A DNA stretch of 16,261 nucleotides from a bacterium (GTDB lineage Bacteria > Patescibacteriota > Minisyncoccia > Phycocordibacterales > UBA1550). The translations under genes were made by a program, and so were the position numbers. The notes beneath the pieces are model-generated. The model did no database searches and was not told the origin of the DNA. It worked only from the letters and a program-made list of their open reading frames with translations. The DNA is taken from positions 1 to 16,261 of the forward strand of contig JAKANJ010000006.1 of the NCBI GenBank assembly GCA_021823825.1, written 5' to 3'. Shown one piece after another: positions 6,561 to 12,626 of this stretch (positions within the stretch are counted from its first letter, which is position 1; every line of letters begins with the position of its first letter).

Positions 6561-6959
6561 TTATGCCTGCAAAAGGCTCGGTGCAGAAATTATTCCGCCC
6601 TGCAATTCATACAAGTTTTTATCGTTGTCTCGCCTCATAATCAAAACTGCTTTTGATGAACGGTTCCCCGATCGGCAGTACACAAAATACGTTTTTGAAG
6701 GGTCAAGTTTTTTGATGTTATCCTCAAAGCTCGGATCCTCAAAATCAATATTTACTGCAGATGCAATATGCCCTGCATCAAATTCTGCTGGTGTTCTTAC
6801 ATCAAGCAAAACTGCGTTGGGAGTACTTTTATATTTAGCGATGAAGCTATCGCCACTCAAAAGGGGTACGCTTCCCCGATTACCCAAAGCAAACAACGTT
6901 AGAATTGCGGCAAGCACTCCCGCCCCTATCAATACTGATTTTCGTGTTGATTTCTTCAT
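6561..6959 (-). CDS. Membrane-anchored rhodanese-like protein
   Basis: The protein has 132 residues. A basic N-terminus (MKKSTRK) and one membrane helix (8-26) should place the domain outside the membrane. The rhodanese fold follows (about 35-130), with LLDVRTPAEFDAGHI (51-65) as the first motif and the active-site loop Cys95-Arg-Ser-Gly-Asn-Arg-Ser (95-101). Rhodaneses carry sulfane sulfur as a Cys persulfide. The C-terminal GG element is present but the usual Trp after it is missing. The gene is the third of a repressor - glutaredoxin - rhodanese operon, starting 6 nt after the glutaredoxin stop. This links it to persulfide or other reactive sulfur handling (inference from context). The fold is certain, the physiological sulfur donor and acceptor are not. 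Confidence 0.92.
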   Translation of the reverse strand: MKKSTRKSVLIGAGVLAAILTLFALGNRGSVPLLSGDSFIAKYKSTPNAVLLDVRTPAEFDAGHIASAVNIDFEDPSFEDNIKKLDPSKTYFVYCRSGNRSSKAVLIMRRDNDKNLYELQGGIISAPSLLQA

Positions 6960-6965
6960 GGATGA

Positions 6966-7202
6966 CTAGGCAAGCAACTCTGCAAAAACTTCTGGCTGAA
7001 AGCCCACAATAATTTCTCCGTTGATATCAATCACCGGCACCCCCATCTGACCGCTTTTTTCAATCATCTCTTTTGCACGCGCACGGTCCTTTGTTACATC
7101 AACGTCTTCAAACGCAACGTTGTTTTTCTTGAAATAGTTTTTTGCATAAATGCAGTATGGACACGTTGGTGTTGAATATACGATTACTTTGTTATTTTTC
7201 AT
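6966..7202 (-). CDS. Glutaredoxin family protein (NrdH/Grx type)
   Basis: The 78-residue protein is a complete minimal glutaredoxin. It begins KVIVYSTPTCPYC with the dithiol active site Cys14-Pro-Tyr-Cys17. The cis-Pro motif is GVPVIDI (Pro56) and the end is GFQPEVFAELL, in place of the more usual GFxxxxL. It has no signal sequence, so it works in the cytoplasm, reducing disulfides or glutathione-like or persulfide adducts. Whether this organism has glutathione is unknown; many such short glutaredoxins accept electrons from thioredoxin reductase instead. It lies between the ArsR-type regulator (14 nt upstream) and the rhodanese (6 nt downstream) in one operon, and is probably induced together with them. 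Confidence 0.93.
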   Translation of the reverse strand: MKNNKVIVYSTPTCPYCIYAKNYFKKNNVAFEDVDVTKDRARAKEMIEKSGQMGVPVIDINGEIIVGFQPEVFAELLA

Positions 7203-7216
7203 GATTTTTTATTAAA

Positions 7217-7510
7217 TTACTTATATTTACAAATAAATTTTTTGAGATCGAGAACCAGTTTTCCCTGTGGAATTAGGTAGCAGATCCTCTTGCCTTCACG
7301 TTCCGATTCAAGCAACCCAACCTTTGCAAGAGTTTGCAAGTGGTGGGAAGCGGTAGCGATGCTGACGCCCAGATCGCTTGCTATGTCAGAAACACAGGCC
7401 CGCTTTGCATCAAAAAGGTAGCAGAGAATCTTCAGCCTACTTGGATCTCCTGCAGTCTGGAGCTTTTGGGCTAAGTTCTCAATTTCTTCAACTTTTTTTG
7501 CTGACTTCAT
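7217..7510 (-). CDS. ArsR-family repressor with a SqrR/BigR-like cysteine pair
   Basis: The protein has 97 residues from ATG 7510; the longer reading begins inside the promoter. A winged helix-turn-helix covers about 18-80, with DPSRLKILCYL (helix 2) and the DNA-reading helix VSIATASHHLQTLAKVGLL. It contains four Cys: 30, 39, 77 and 94. Cys30 in ILCYL and Cys94 near the C-terminus (KKFICKYK) are 64 residues apart. They sit where the persulfide sensors SqrR and BigR carry their reactive pair (about 66 apart, from memory). The arsenic site ELCVCDL is only half kept (ACVSDI, second Cys replaced by Ser). It heads an operon with glutaredoxin and rhodanese genes and has a 22-bp operator over its promoter, so it probably represses itself until oxidised or persulfidated. 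A metal sensor remains possible. Confidence 0.9.
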   Translation of the reverse strand: MKSAKKVEEIENLAQKLQTAGDPSRLKILCYLFDAKRACVSDIASDLGVSIATASHHLQTLAKVGLLESEREGKRICYLIPQGKLVLDLKKFICKYK

Positions 7511-7517
7511 AAAAGTA

Positions 7518-7539
7518 CATTCAAATGTACGTTTGAATG
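7518..7539. promoter_or_regulatory. Operator-like inverted repeat for the ArsR-family repressor
   Basis: Two perfect 8-bp arms, CATTCAAA and TTTGAATG, flank a 6-bp centre containing GTAC. The repeat lies between the -10 box and the start codon and overlaps the -10 box edge, as expected for an autorepressor. The ATTCAAA half-site resembles operators of known ArsR-family proteins. Confidence 0.75.
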
Positions 7540-7565
7540 ATATACCATAACCCATTCCCTGTCAA
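7537..7565 (-). promoter_or_regulatory. Promoter of the repressor-glutaredoxin-rhodanese operon
   Basis: TTGACA (7560-7565), a 17-bp spacer and TATCAT (7537-7542) on the minus strand. Transcription should start near 7530, inside the inverted repeat. Confidence 0.75.
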
Positions 7566-7613
7566 GACCATTGCCTTTTCTCCCGCAGACTCCTTTTGTG
7601 GGCCAATAATACA

Positions 7614-7622
7614 TGGTACGAT
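7614..7622 (+). promoter_or_regulatory. Extended -10 box of the GlpM-like gene (leaderless)
   Basis: TGGTACGAT ends 6 nt before the ATG at 7629, which favours that start over the in-frame ATG at 7623. TTGTGG at 7596-7601 could be the -35 box, with a short 15-bp spacer. Confidence 0.4.
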
Positions 7623-7628
7623 ATGCTT

Positions 7629-7985
7629 ATGAACCTCAAGAGTATTATTATTTACTTTATTACGGGCGGCTTGTTTACTACATTAATCGTCGTCCTTGAA
7701 GAAAACAGCTTCAGGCTCCTATCGGGACTTGCAACGCTCATCCCCGTATTTACGCTCGTCTCGTATATTTTTATCGGCCAGGCGAAAGGAGGACTTGCGG
7801 TCGGCCAACATTCAAAGTTCGTACTAGTCGGAACACTCATCTCCTGGGTTCCCTACATGCTCACGGTCGCCTACCTTGCTCCCAAAATCGGTCCCCAAAA
7901 GGCAATTGTTTACGGAATGGTTGTCTTCTTTATCCTCGCTACTGCGTATATTCTTGTTGTGGGGAAATATAACTTGTTTCAATAA
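7629..7985 (+). CDS. GlpM/DUF3147-like four-helix membrane protein
   Basis: The protein has 118 residues from ATG 7629. Four helices are visible (about 5-24, 27-50, 60-82 and 87-110). The pattern FITGGLFTTLIVVLEEN followed by GLATLIPVFTLVSYIFIGQ resembles the FLxGGL...A...GSK..G...GLP....SL.FIG pattern of GlpM/DUF3147 proteins, which are small membrane proteins without a known activity (GlpM is reported to affect alginate production in Pseudomonas). It contains no Cys and one His. It is divergent from the ArsR-family operon, but its own promoter is separate from the repressor operator. The family call is from pattern memory and is moderate. Confidence 0.6.
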   Translation: MNLKSIIIYFITGGLFTTLIVVLEENSFRLLSGLATLIPVFTLVSYIFIGQAKGGLAVGQHSKFVLVGTLISWVPYMLTVAYLAPKIGPQKAIVYGMVVFFILATAYILVVGKYNLFQ

Positions 7986-8018
7986 ATCGACGGGAGCAAA
8001 CACTTTAACGTGCATTTC

Positions 8019-9137
8019 CTAGGTAAACGTTATATGAACGATCTCAGAATCGGTCCCCACACGCATCGGCGGGCCCCACGTGCCAACACCACTTGATGTG
8101 TAGACAAACATTTCTCCCTGTTTCTGTAGACCGTAGCCAAATCCCTTATAAACAAAGTTCGCAATATACCCGAGTGGCCACATTTGCGCCTTGTGTGTAT
8201 GTCCTGAAATTTGAAATGAGATACCCGCGTCGTGCGCAATATTGATATTTTTAGGCTCGTGTTTTAGTAAAAGAGAAGGCTTGTTTTTTTGCAAAGGAAG
8301 CCGCGCAAGAATATTTTGAAAATCCTCCCAGTTTGCAGTGTTGCGGTAATCAACGCCAACAATCTGCAATCCATCAACTTCTACCATCTCATCAAGCAAC
8401 GGACGAATGTTCGCAGAACGCACTGCCGCGACAAAGGCGGTACTGTCACCTATTTCCTCATGATTGCCTGTTACAAAATACGTGCCAAGCTTGCCCGTAA
8501 ATCCCTTGAGTGGCGCAACAAGCTCCCTGACATCAGAAGCACCCGTACCATCATAGAGATCTCCCCCAATAAAAATTATATCGTGTGGCAATGCATTGAC
8601 CGCATCCACAATTTTTTGCGCATACGCTGAACCGTAGAGTTGCCCGAGGTGGACATCGCTAATCCACACCGCATTTCTCCCTTTCCATATTTCTGGCAAA
8701 TTTTGCAAAGAGACTTCAATTTTTGAAATGCGGATTCTTCTATTGTGCAGAATCCCATACGTACTCACAACCAACGCACCCGCAAGGAGGATCTTGCCAA
8801 TACTGAACGCTGGCAAAAATGGGACCATTAGCACTAACCCGTACAAAAAAGCCGCAAAGAAAAGATACGTAAAGAGCCCAATCCAAATAGCAGAAAAACG
8901 ATAAAACCAACGAGTAAACCAATTGTAATATTTCATCCCCACAATTGATGCAAGAATAAAACTTCCCGACAAAACAAACAGTGCGAAACCCAAGATTAGC
9001 AAATTTCCGTCTTTGGTAATTCCGAAGATTCCCGCAACAGCTTCATATACCACCCAGTTGGCAATAAATAAAAAAAACGAAAACGCGGAAATAAAAAGTA
9101 TGACAATTATTGGTCTTGGTAACGAAAGAAGTTTCAT
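8019..9137 (-). CDS. Membrane metallophosphoesterase (YkuE/YaeI type)
   Basis: The 372-residue protein has two parts. The N-terminal 130 residues form four membrane helices (about 10-30, 45-66, 83-105 and 113-130). The C-terminal calcineurin-like phosphoesterase domain (about 154-372) has every metal-ligand motif: Asp161 and His163 in SDVHLG, Asp193 in GGDLYDG, Asn225-His226 in GNHEE, His293 in LKHEP, and His313 and His315 in SGHTHKAQ. The enzyme should use two metal ions to cleave a phosphoester, and the membrane part suggests a lipid or cell-envelope substrate, though none can be named. The GTWGPPMRVG end motif is typical of this subgroup. The gene is convergent with the GlpM-like gene (33-nt gap) and the upstream MGMT-type gene stops 18 nt before its start. 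A -10 box 7 nt before the ATG suggests a leaderless transcript of its own. Confidence 0.93.
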   Translation of the reverse strand: MKLLSLPRPIIVILFISAFSFFLFIANWVVYEAVAGIFGITKDGNLLILGFALFVLSGSFILASIVGMKYYNWFTRWFYRFSAIWIGLFTYLFFAAFLYGLVLMVPFLPAFSIGKILLAGALVVSTYGILHNRRIRISKIEVSLQNLPEIWKGRNAVWISDVHLGQLYGSAYAQKIVDAVNALPHDIIFIGGDLYDGTGASDVRELVAPLKGFTGKLGTYFVTGNHEEIGDSTAFVAAVRSANIRPLLDEMVEVDGLQIVGVDYRNTANWEDFQNILARLPLQKNKPSLLLKHEPKNINIAHDAGISFQISGHTHKAQMWPLGYIANFVYKGFGYGLQKQGEMFVYTSSGVGTWGPPMRVGTDSEIVHITFT

Positions 9138-9144
9138 GGTGATG

Positions 9145-9150
9145 ATAATA
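9145..9150 (-). promoter_or_regulatory. -10 box of the metallophosphoesterase gene (leaderless)
   Basis: TATTAT on the minus strand, 7 nt before the ATG at 9137; it lies between the stop of the upstream MGMT-type gene and this start. Confidence 0.4.
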
Positions 9151-9155
9151 ACTTT

Positions 9156-9446
9156 TTATTTTGTCCGCCGATGCTTTCTCTGCGCGGTACTCGCATGAAA
9201 GTACCCTTCTCGCTGTAAAATTTCTATTTTTGTTTTCGCTCCTCTATTGTATTGTCCAGGTCTACCATCTGCGCGAATAACCCGATGGCATGGAATTTTG
9301 GGGTCATAATTTTTACTCAAAATAGTGCCGACCGCGCGAAACGCCATCGGACTTCCTGCCCTTTTTGCCACTTCTTTATAGGTAAGAATGTGTCCTTTTG
9401 GAATCTTCCTTACCACTTGATACACTTTTTGCGTAAAGGAAACCAT
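9156..9446 (-). CDS. Methylated-DNA--protein-cysteine methyltransferase, minimal C-terminal domain form
   Basis: The 96-residue protein consists of the DNA-binding and active-site domain only. The methyl-accepting Cys53 is in IPCHRVI, the nucleotide-flipping Arg (probably Arg37) is in FRAVGTIL, and GQYNRG and KIEILQREG follow as in the family. It should remove O6-alkyl groups from guanine by a one-time transfer to Cys53. The N-terminal ribonuclease H-like domain of full Ogt/Ada proteins is absent. This resembles alkyltransferase-like proteins in size, but those lack the Cys that is present here, so direct repair is more likely. The last 15 residues are basic (STAQRKHRRTK) and may add DNA affinity. 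No clear promoter is seen. Confidence 0.92.
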   Translation of the reverse strand: MVSFTQKVYQVVRKIPKGHILTYKEVAKRAGSPMAFRAVGTILSKNYDPKIPCHRVIRADGRPGQYNRGAKTKIEILQREGYFHASTAQRKHRRTK

Positions 9447-9509
9447 ACGTGGTACGCAACAAGAACATTAATTTAACAATGGTGAGTCCTCGCTAGAAAC
9501 CTCTAGGGC

Positions 9510-9758
9510 TTACTTATTTTTGAAAAGCTCCGAGAACTTCAGTTTTGCAACAGCAAAAAGGTAAATGATTTCAAGCAATCCAAGAGTATTTACAATGAGA
9601 AGGATGCCAAACCACCATGGCTGACTTCGCTTTGCAGAATGCCAAAGTGCGAGCCCTTTCCAGAAAATGCTCCAGAGCAAAATAAGAGAAACTCCTGGCC
9701 AAAATCCATGCATCCACCCTGGTGCTCCACCACCAAAACTTCCGTAAAAATTGTTCAT
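9510..9758 (-). CDS. DUF5652 family small membrane protein
   Basis: The protein has 82 residues and two membrane helices (about 19-40 and 49-70). The signature WKGLALWHSAKRSQPWW followed by FGILLIVNTLGLLEIIYLF is that of DUF5652, small proteins common in CPR bacteria with no known role. The N-terminus is Gly/aromatic-rich (NNFYGSFGGGAPGW) and the C-terminus is basic. Possible -10 boxes lie at 9778-9783 (TATTAT) and 9794-9802 (extended TGCTATACT); no ribosome-binding site is clear. Confidence 0.85.
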   Translation of the reverse strand: MNNFYGSFGGGAPGWMHGFWPGVSLILLWSIFWKGLALWHSAKRSQPWWFGILLIVNTLGLLEIIYLFAVAKLKFSELFKNK

Positions 9759-9860
9759 TTTTGTGTTGTTTATATTTATAATACTACTCCCCTAGTATAG
9801 CATAACGCGATACGTGGACAGCGACGTCACGCCCTTGCTACGACATTTTTTCTAACGTAG

Positions 9861-9866
9861 TATACT
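9861..9866 (+). promoter_or_regulatory. -10 box of the isochorismatase-family gene (leaderless)
   Basis: TATACT, 6 nt before the ATG at 9873. No convincing -35 box; the nearest TTGCTA (9835-9840) would need a 20-bp spacer. Confidence 0.5.
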
Positions 9867-9872
9867 TAGAAT

Positions 9873-10460
9873 ATGGATAAAACACTTACCATAAACAAAA
9901 CAAAAACTGCTCTCGTTGTTATTGATCTGCAAAAAGGCATCACGGGAAGAGAGGCAAAACCACACTCATCCAAGCAGGTTATTGAAAATGCCGCTCGGTT
10001 ATTAGACGCTTTCCATAAAAATGAAATGCTTGTTTTTTTGGTTCGCGTCGGTTCAGCGCCAGACCAGAAAGACCGATTAAACCCAGAGGCTGAGGTCTCT
10101 TGGGCTGGCAGTGGAGCACCGCTTCCCGCAGACTGGAGCGAGCTCGTCCCAGAGCTACGAACGGAGAACTCAGACTTTATCATTACAAAAAAACAGTGGG
10201 GTGCATTTTATGGAACAGAAATTGACCTTGAGCTGAGGCGCCGCAAAATTGAAACGATTGTCCTGTGCGGAATTTCCACCAATATTGGAGTAGAGAGCAC
10301 CGCGCGCTTTGCCTATGAGTATGGATATAACCAAATTTTTGTTGAAGATGCTATGTCGTCGCAAACAGTAGAAGAGCATGAGCATACGATAAGAAAAATA
10401 TTTCCAAGAATTGGACTGATTCGCAAGACAGAAGAAGTCTTGTCGGCGATTAATAACTAG
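9873..10460 (+). CDS. Isochorismatase-family cysteine hydrolase
   Basis: The 195-residue protein is a complete single-domain member of the cysteine hydrolase superfamily (nicotinamidase, isochorismatase, YcaC types). The catalytic triad is visible as Asp18 in LVVIDLQ, Lys106 or Lys107 in FIITKKQWGAFYGT, and Cys132 in LCGISTNIGVESTA, including the non-proline cis-peptide region before the Cys. There is no zinc-binding set as in nicotinamidases (the D-x-H-x-x-H pattern is missing), so it is more likely an isochorismatase-like or amide hydrolase of unknown substrate. It is cytoplasmic, and transcribed alone from a leaderless promoter. Confidence 0.92.
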   Translation: MDKTLTINKTKTALVVIDLQKGITGREAKPHSSKQVIENAARLLDAFHKNEMLVFLVRVGSAPDQKDRLNPEAEVSWAGSGAPLPADWSELVPELRTENSDFIITKKQWGAFYGTEIDLELRRRKIETIVLCGISTNIGVESTARFAYEYGYNQIFVEDAMSSQTVEEHEHTIRKIFPRIGLIRKTEEVLSAINN

Positions 10461-10505
10461 TGGTTGCACATCCCAACCCAGGTAGCGAATAATCTATCTT
10501 TCCGA

Positions 10506-10511
10506 TATAAT
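10506..10511 (+). promoter_or_regulatory. Consensus -10 box of the zinc-ribbon gene (leaderless)
   Basis: A perfect TATAAT, 7 nt before the ATG at 10519. No clear -35 box. Confidence 0.6.
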
Positions 10512-10518
10512 TACACCA

Positions 10519-10881
10519 ATGACAGAAACTACACAGACCGCTGTTTGCCCTGTTTGCCACCAACCAATTCAACCTGAGTATTATTTTTGTCCGAATTGCG
10601 GAACGAGCCTACGACAAGCTCCCCTTTCTACTTCTTTGTCGTCACAGCTTAAACTTTATGCATTTAGCATTATTTTGCCATGGATTCTTTTTATAATGGT
10701 CACGAAATGGAAAGGACTTGCTTACGCAAGATCAAAAGACCCAAAAGAAAGACAGATTGGCATGATAGCGTGGGTACTTATTATTTTTTCTACAATTTTT
10801 ACATTTTGGCTTGCGTATGTTTTTACGCAGCAAGCAATTCAATCATCTATAAGCAGTATCAACGCCGACCTGTCGTTTTAA
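10519..10881 (+). CDS. Zinc-ribbon membrane protein
   Basis: The 120-residue protein begins with a zinc ribbon (Cys10-x-x-Cys13 ... Cys24-x-x-Cys27, in CPVCHQP and FCPNCGTSLR) that should bind one structural Zn(II) in the cytoplasm. A Ser/Leu-rich linker follows, then two membrane helices (about 47-63 and 82-104) with a basic loop between them (KWKGLAYARSKDPKERQ). Such short zinc-ribbon plus membrane-helix proteins are common, of unknown role, and may serve as scaffolds. The terminator hairpin at 10911-10948 ends the transcript, so it is a single-gene unit. Confidence 0.85.
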   Translation: MTETTQTAVCPVCHQPIQPEYYFCPNCGTSLRQAPLSTSLSSQLKLYAFSIILPWILFIMVTKWKGLAYARSKDPKERQIGMIAWVLIIFSTIFTFWLAYVFTQQAIQSSISSINADLSF

Positions 10882-10910
10882 AAGTGCCCAAACACCTGTG
10901 CTGGAACATT

Positions 10911-10948
10911 TATACAAAAAACAAGCCCTCGGCTTGTTTTTTTGTATA
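10911..10948. terminator. Bidirectional rho-independent terminator
   Basis: The stem ACAAGCC / GGCTTGT with loop CTC is followed by a run of T, and preceded by a matching run of A. It can end both the zinc-ribbon gene (plus) and the convergent Hsp20 gene (minus). Confidence 0.88.
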
Positions 10949-10965
10949 AGATATATTCCCAACAG

Positions 10966-11382
10966 TTATTTTTTTACCTGAATAGAAATTTTTCGCGACG
11001 CGATCTCCTTGTTTGCTTTCGGTAGAGTCACTGTCAGCGTACCATTTTTATATTCGGCAGAAACCTTATCTTTTTGAACATCTTGCGGAAGTGCTATCAC
11101 GCGTTCAAAAGAGCCTTTTTTGATTTCCTTATGATAATAGTGCTTCTGTTTTTCTTCTTTTTCTTCTTCGTGCGCTCCAGAAACGCGAAGCATGTTATCC
11201 TCCACAGAAACATTGATCTTCTCTGGGTCAACTCCTGGTATGTTCATTTTTGCCATTACGTTTTCCCCCTCTTCATACACATCCACAGCCAAATCTGTGC
11301 CTAGATCTTTGAACGTGGTGAGTGGAAAATCCTCAAAAAAGCGTTCAACGTCGCCGAACGGTTCCCATTTTATGATTGCCAT
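10966..11382 (-). CDS. Hsp20/alpha-crystallin small heat shock protein
   Basis: The 138-residue protein has the three-part form of the family. A short N-terminal arm (1-30) includes DVERFFEDFP. An alpha-crystallin domain (about 31-122) contains LAVDVYEEGENVMAKMNIPGVD, the beta-6 loop with a run of charged residues (HEEEKEEKQKHYYHKE), GSFERVIALP and the closing NGTLTVTLPK. The C-terminal tail carries the oligomer-linking I-x-I motif (Ile132-Ser-Ile134). It holds unfolding proteins without ATP. The transcript has a leader of about 59 nt with possible hairpins, unusual here since many neighbours look leaderless. A bidirectional terminator lies just after the stop. Confidence 0.95.
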   Translation of the reverse strand: MAIIKWEPFGDVERFFEDFPLTTFKDLGTDLAVDVYEEGENVMAKMNIPGVDPEKINVSVEDNMLRVSGAHEEEKEEKQKHYYHKEIKKGSFERVIALPQDVQKDKVSAEYKNGTLTVTLPKANKEIASRKISIQVKK

Positions 11383-11383
11383 A

Positions 11384-11407
11384 TTCTTATTAATTAGCTA
11401 ATAAAAA
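11384..11407 (-). promoter_or_regulatory. Possible RNA-thermometer hairpin over the Hsp20 start
   Basis: In the mRNA, UUUUUAUU (11407-11400) can pair with AAUAAGAA (11391-11384) to give eight A-U/G-U pairs around an 8-nt loop; the 3' arm ends 1 nt before the AUG. A U-run covering the ribosome-landing site recalls fourU-type thermometers. The stem is weak and this is not proven. Confidence 0.3.
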
Positions 11408-11447
11408 CGAGGGCCATACCAACAGAAAAAATTCTGCCCTTCCCAAA

Positions 11448-11475
11448 ATTGTATACTTGCGTAGCGTTTTTGCAA
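11448..11475 (-). promoter_or_regulatory. Promoter of the Hsp20 gene
   Basis: TTGCAA (11470-11475), a 16-bp spacer and TACAAT (11448-11453) on the minus strand. Transcription should start near 11441, giving a 59-nt leader. No CIRCE-type inverted repeat is seen. Confidence 0.5.
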
Positions 11476-11575
11476 CCAAACCAACTCATTTGTAATCCTA
11501 CATTTACCACAGGCTTAAAAACTGTTTGAGAGCCGGGTAGACCTACCCCAGAACACTTTTGCACAAATTTGAGAT
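11476..11575. other. Intergenic stretch between Hsp20 promoter and the phosphatase-HIT gene
   Basis: It holds a small hairpin, GGGTA-GACC-TACCC (11535-11548), 28 nt after the stop of the phosphatase-HIT gene. A T5 run follows on the minus strand only after 13 nt, so it is a doubtful terminator. Nothing else is recognised. Confidence 0.3.
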
Positions 11576-12526
11576 TTATTTTACTTTAGAATTTATTTTC
11601 TTTTTTAATTTATTGTTAAATTCTACAAACTGCTTTTCGGTCATTTTTTGGTTATCCCATCCATTGAGGCTTATCTGGTCGTTGGCATCTCGCGGAAGTA
11701 GGTGAAAATGTGCATGAAAGATATATTGGTCAGCTACCCTCCCATTGTTAATGAGAACGTTGTATCCGCCATGATCGCGCTCCAGCACTGCACCAATTTT
11801 TTGAATTGTAAGCAGGAGTTCGCTAAGCACATTGTGTGGAATCTCATGCAAAAGTACATATCTTTTTTTAGGAATAACGAGAATATGCCCGTCCTCTTTT
11901 GAGGGAATACTGATGGACATAAATGCGAACGTATTTGGGGTTTCATATAATTTGATTACTGGAAATCCGTTGTTGTGCTTGCGTTTATATACACCGTTCG
12001 CAAAATCCGAAAAGAGGTAAACGCGTGCTTCAATCCCCGTAATAAGCTTTGGTATATTGTCATGAATATATTTTACGGTCCTGCCAATCATAGACTCTAC
12101 CGCAATTCTGTTTGTGGCGTAATCTTTTACTTCGTCCTCAATATCAAGAACTGAGCTGTGCTCGTCTTTAACAAGCTCATTGAACAGAACTGCATGTGCA
12201 TAGCCAAATTCTTTTTTGATAAACTCCGCGTGATCCTCTGACATTGCAATCACGAGGTCGTACTTCTTGAGCATCGCTTTATTGAGCTTGTGTTGTTTAT
12301 GGTCAAGATTTTTAACTCCAAGAGTTTTAAGGCTCGCAAGGACCTCTTTGTCTACTGGTTGCTTTTCCGCTCTTGTACCAGCAGAAAATACCTCCCATCC
12401 TTTGATTTTATGATCTTTAAGATAGTGCTTCAGAAGGGCTTCAGCTGAAAAACTTCTAAAAATATTTCCCGTACAAACAAAAAGGACTTTGCGGGTAATT
12501 GGTCTATGGGAATTATTTTTTCGCAT
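11576..12526 (-). CDS. Fusion of low-molecular-weight protein tyrosine phosphatase and HIT domain
   Basis: The single 316-residue frame has two enzyme domains. Residues 12-158 form a low-molecular-weight phosphatase/arsenate reductase-like domain with the C-x5-R phosphate loop Cys18-TGNIF-Arg24-Ser, then VFSAGT, the family-like LDHKQHKL and LVIAMSEDH. The general acid Asp is probably Asp128, where the usual D-P is D-I. Residues about 165-310 form a HIT domain: TFAFMSISIPSKEDGHILVIPK, then YNVLINNGRVADQ, and the histidine triad HAHFHLLPR with nucleophile His273. HIT proteins cleave or transfer nucleotides from phosphoramidates and dinucleotides. I know of no standard protein with this pair. 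Both catalytic centres look intact. Cys-to-Phe change at the second usual Cys of the loop (CxGNICR to CTGNIFR) argues against arsenate reduction. The start follows from the -10 box at 12533-12538. Confidence 0.9.
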   Translation of the reverse strand: MRKNNSHRPITRKVLFVCTGNIFRSFSAEALLKHYLKDHKIKGWEVFSAGTRAEKQPVDKEVLASLKTLGVKNLDHKQHKLNKAMLKKYDLVIAMSEDHAEFIKKEFGYAHAVLFNELVKDEHSSVLDIEDEVKDYATNRIAVESMIGRTVKYIHDNIPKLITGIEARVYLFSDFANGVYKRKHNNGFPVIKLYETPNTFAFMSISIPSKEDGHILVIPKKRYVLLHEIPHNVLSELLLTIQKIGAVLERDHGGYNVLINNGRVADQYIFHAHFHLLPRDANDQISLNGWDNQKMTEKQFVEFNNKLKKKINSKVK

Positions 12527-12532
12527 TGTGCC

Positions 12533-12541
12533 ATCATAACA
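12533..12541 (-). promoter_or_regulatory. Extended -10 box of the phosphatase-HIT gene (leaderless)
   Basis: TGTTATGAT on the minus strand, 6 nt before the ATG at 12526. It rules out the longer reading from a TTG at 12544. Confidence 0.5.
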
Positions 12542-12626
12542 CAAGGTTCGTAGTCACTGCATCTTTCGAGGTCTGCAGGCCACGGGAAGCCCCAATATGA
12601 GAGTAGCCGCCAGGCTGTCCTTGTTT

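Noticed and set aside
7217..7510. Arsenic-responsive ArsR interpretation
   Set aside because: The ELCVCDL site keeps only one Cys, and the operon has no arsenite pump or arsenate reductase; the phosphatase-like domain at 11576-12526 also has Phe in place of the second loop Cys and is 4 kb away.
11535..11548. Hairpin as terminator of the phosphatase-HIT gene
   Set aside because: The stem is only five or six pairs and the T-run on the minus strand is 13 nt away; kept only as a note.
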